Shown one piece after another: positions 5,213-5,761 of a stretch of DNA of 5,761 nucleotides. The notes under the pieces were generated by a model. The model was given only the letters and a program-made list of their open reading frames with translations. It was not told the DNA's origin and ran no database searches. Numbering within the stretch: the first letter of the stretch is position 1; the number at the start of each line of letters is the position of its first letter. The translations under genes were made by a program, and so were the position numbers. Origin of the DNA: JBAYVY01 sp041674345 (lineage in GTDB: Bacteria; Planctomycetota; Phycisphaerae; Phycisphaerales; Zrk34); NCBI GenBank assembly GCA_041674345.1, contig JBAYVY010000239.1, positions 1 to 5,761 of the forward strand, read 5' to 3'.

Positions 5213-5235
5213 GCCGCGATCTGTCAGACCGCGGC
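5213..5235. repeat. Palindromic intergenic repeat, copy 1
   Basis: The arms GCCGCGATCTG and CAGACCGCGGC surround a central T, with one A-C mismatch. It shares its layout with copy 2 at 5255-5279. Similar GC-rich palindromes are scattered between planctomycete genes, from memory; no search was run. No T-run follows, so it is not a typical intrinsic terminator. Confidence 0.7.
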
Positions 5236-5254
5236 TGCGAAGAACACTCCGTCC

Positions 5255-5279
5255 AGCCGCGACCTGACAGGTCGCGGTT
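5255..5279. repeat. Palindromic intergenic repeat, copy 2
   Basis: The arms CCGCGACCTG and CAGGTCGCGG are perfect around a central A, extended by a G-T and an A-T pair outside. Compared with copy 1, a T-A pair has become C-G on both sides of the stem, so pairing is kept. Confidence 0.75.
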
Positions 5280-5336
5280 CACCGCCGGCTATCAATCACC
5301 CTGACTTGCATTGCCGGAGGAAAATCGACACACTGA

Positions 5337-5394
5337 CCCCCGGAAGTTCCCCGGAAGTTCCCCGAAAGTTCCCGAACACACCCGAATGAAAGTT
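5337..5394 (+). repeat. 11-bp tandem repeat (CCCCGGAAGTT) before the oxidoreductase gene
   Basis: Two exact units (5338-5348, 5349-5359), a third with one change (5360-5370), then decaying CCCGAA units at 5371 and 5381 ending in AAAGTT. The array ends five bases before the ATG at 5400. The 258-base gap 5142-5399 is otherwise made of the repeats listed here, and no promoter was identified in it. Confidence 0.8.
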
Positions 5395-5399
5395 CAAAC

Positions 5400-5761
5400 A
5401 TGGCGACTCTTGCACTCATCGGCGCGGCTCACATTCACACGCCCAACTTCGTCAAAAAAATGGCCGAGCGGGCCGATGTCACCGTCAAATATGTCTGGGA
5501 TCACGACGCCGCCCGTGCCGCGAAAAACGCATCGCAACTTCCGGGGGCGAGCGTGATGGACCTCGATACCATTCTCGCGGACAAGTCCGTCTCCGCCGCG
5601 GTCGTGTGCAGCGAGACCATTCGTCACGAGGAACTGGTGCCGGCCATCTGCAAAAAGAAGAAGCACCTGTTCGTCGAAAAGCCCCTGGGCATCGGATCGG
5701 CTGACTCGAAGAAAATGCTCAAAGCCATCGAGAAAGCCCGCGTCCTTTTCCAGACCGGCTA
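5400..5761 (+). CDS. Gfo/Idh/MocA-family NAD(P)-dependent oxidoreductase, N-terminal part (cut by window end)
   Basis: The first 120 residues of a Rossmann-fold oxidoreductase, usually about 330-450 residues. Strand one is MATLALIGAA, a middle strand reads SAAVVCSETIRHEE (65-78), and KKHLFVEKPLG (87-97) carries the family's EKP motif, followed by the start of a GY strand. These enzymes oxidise or reduce sugars, inositols and related polyols; the substrate cannot be told from this part. The nucleotide loop is IGAAHIHTPNF (7-17) instead of GxGxxG, so this is a divergent subgroup. ATG 5400 fits the family start. No clear Shine-Dalgarno is present, because the 11-bp tandem array runs up to the start codon. 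The gene contains one copy of the window's repeated 10-mer at 5538-5547. Confidence 0.9.
   Translation, partial: MATLALIGAAHIHTPNFVKKMAERADVTVKYVWDHDAARAAKNASQLPGASVMDLDTILADKSVSAAVVCSETIRHEELVPAICKKKKHLFVEKPLGIGSADSKKMLKAIEKARVLFQTG
5538..5547. repeat. 10-mer CTTCCGGGGG inside the oxidoreductase gene
   Basis: Read as Leu-Pro-Gly (residues 47-49) plus the first base of Ala, in a loop after the second helix. One of eight copies in the window. Confidence 0.55.

Noticed and set aside
5213..5279. A two-repeat CRISPR-like arrangement
   Set aside because: Only two units, fully palindromic, differing from each other, with one short spacer-like interval and no cas genes.

Overview
The window looks like chromosomal DNA of a planctomycete, perhaps a phycisphaera-like lineage. 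This is an inference from several signs: GC-rich sequence, a PEP-CTERM sorting signal, a Gfo/Idh/MocA oxidoreductase, a 6-pyruvoyltetrahydropterin synthase paralog of the Glu-containing (PTPS-III) type, mostly weak or absent Shine-Dalgarno sequences, and palindromic intergenic repeats. No phage, plasmid, CRISPR, rRNA or tRNA signal was seen.

Layout. Bases 1-68 hold the start of a leftward gene that runs out of the window. A rightward PTPS-III-like gene (157-528) follows, probably acting in folate synthesis. A leftward ArsR-family winged-helix regulator (730-1029) has a recognisable promoter and a TGAACAT/ATGTTCA operator-like inverted repeat upstream. Two leftward genes then lie 11 bases apart, reading from high to low coordinates: a short PEP-CTERM protein (2516-2875) and a NIF3/YqfO-type dinuclear-metal protein (1317-2504). 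Divergent from them is a large membrane glycosyltransferase of the ArnT/PMT type (3162-4847). A small unrecognised basic protein (4947-5141) comes next. After a repeat-rich gap, a Gfo/Idh/MocA oxidoreductase begins at 5400 and is cut by the window end.

How the genes fit together. They do not form one pathway. PTPS-III would take the product of GTP cyclohydrolase I toward folate. NIF3 is a widely conserved housekeeping protein. The PEP-CTERM protein and the GT-C transferase both act at or beyond the cytoplasmic membrane. The ArsR-type regulator appears to be monocistronic and possibly autoregulated.

What stands out. The 10-mer CCCCCGGAAG (or its complement CTTCCGGGGG) occurs eight times in 5.8 kb, on both strands, in intergenic DNA and in several reading frames within genes. 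In the gaps it sits inside larger repeats: a 26-bp near-identical direct repeat flanking the small gene, and an 11-bp tandem repeat just before the oxidoreductase. Two adjacent 21-bp palindromes with a compensatory base-pair change lie in the same gap. This repeat family, rather than a new gene system, is the best lead in the window.
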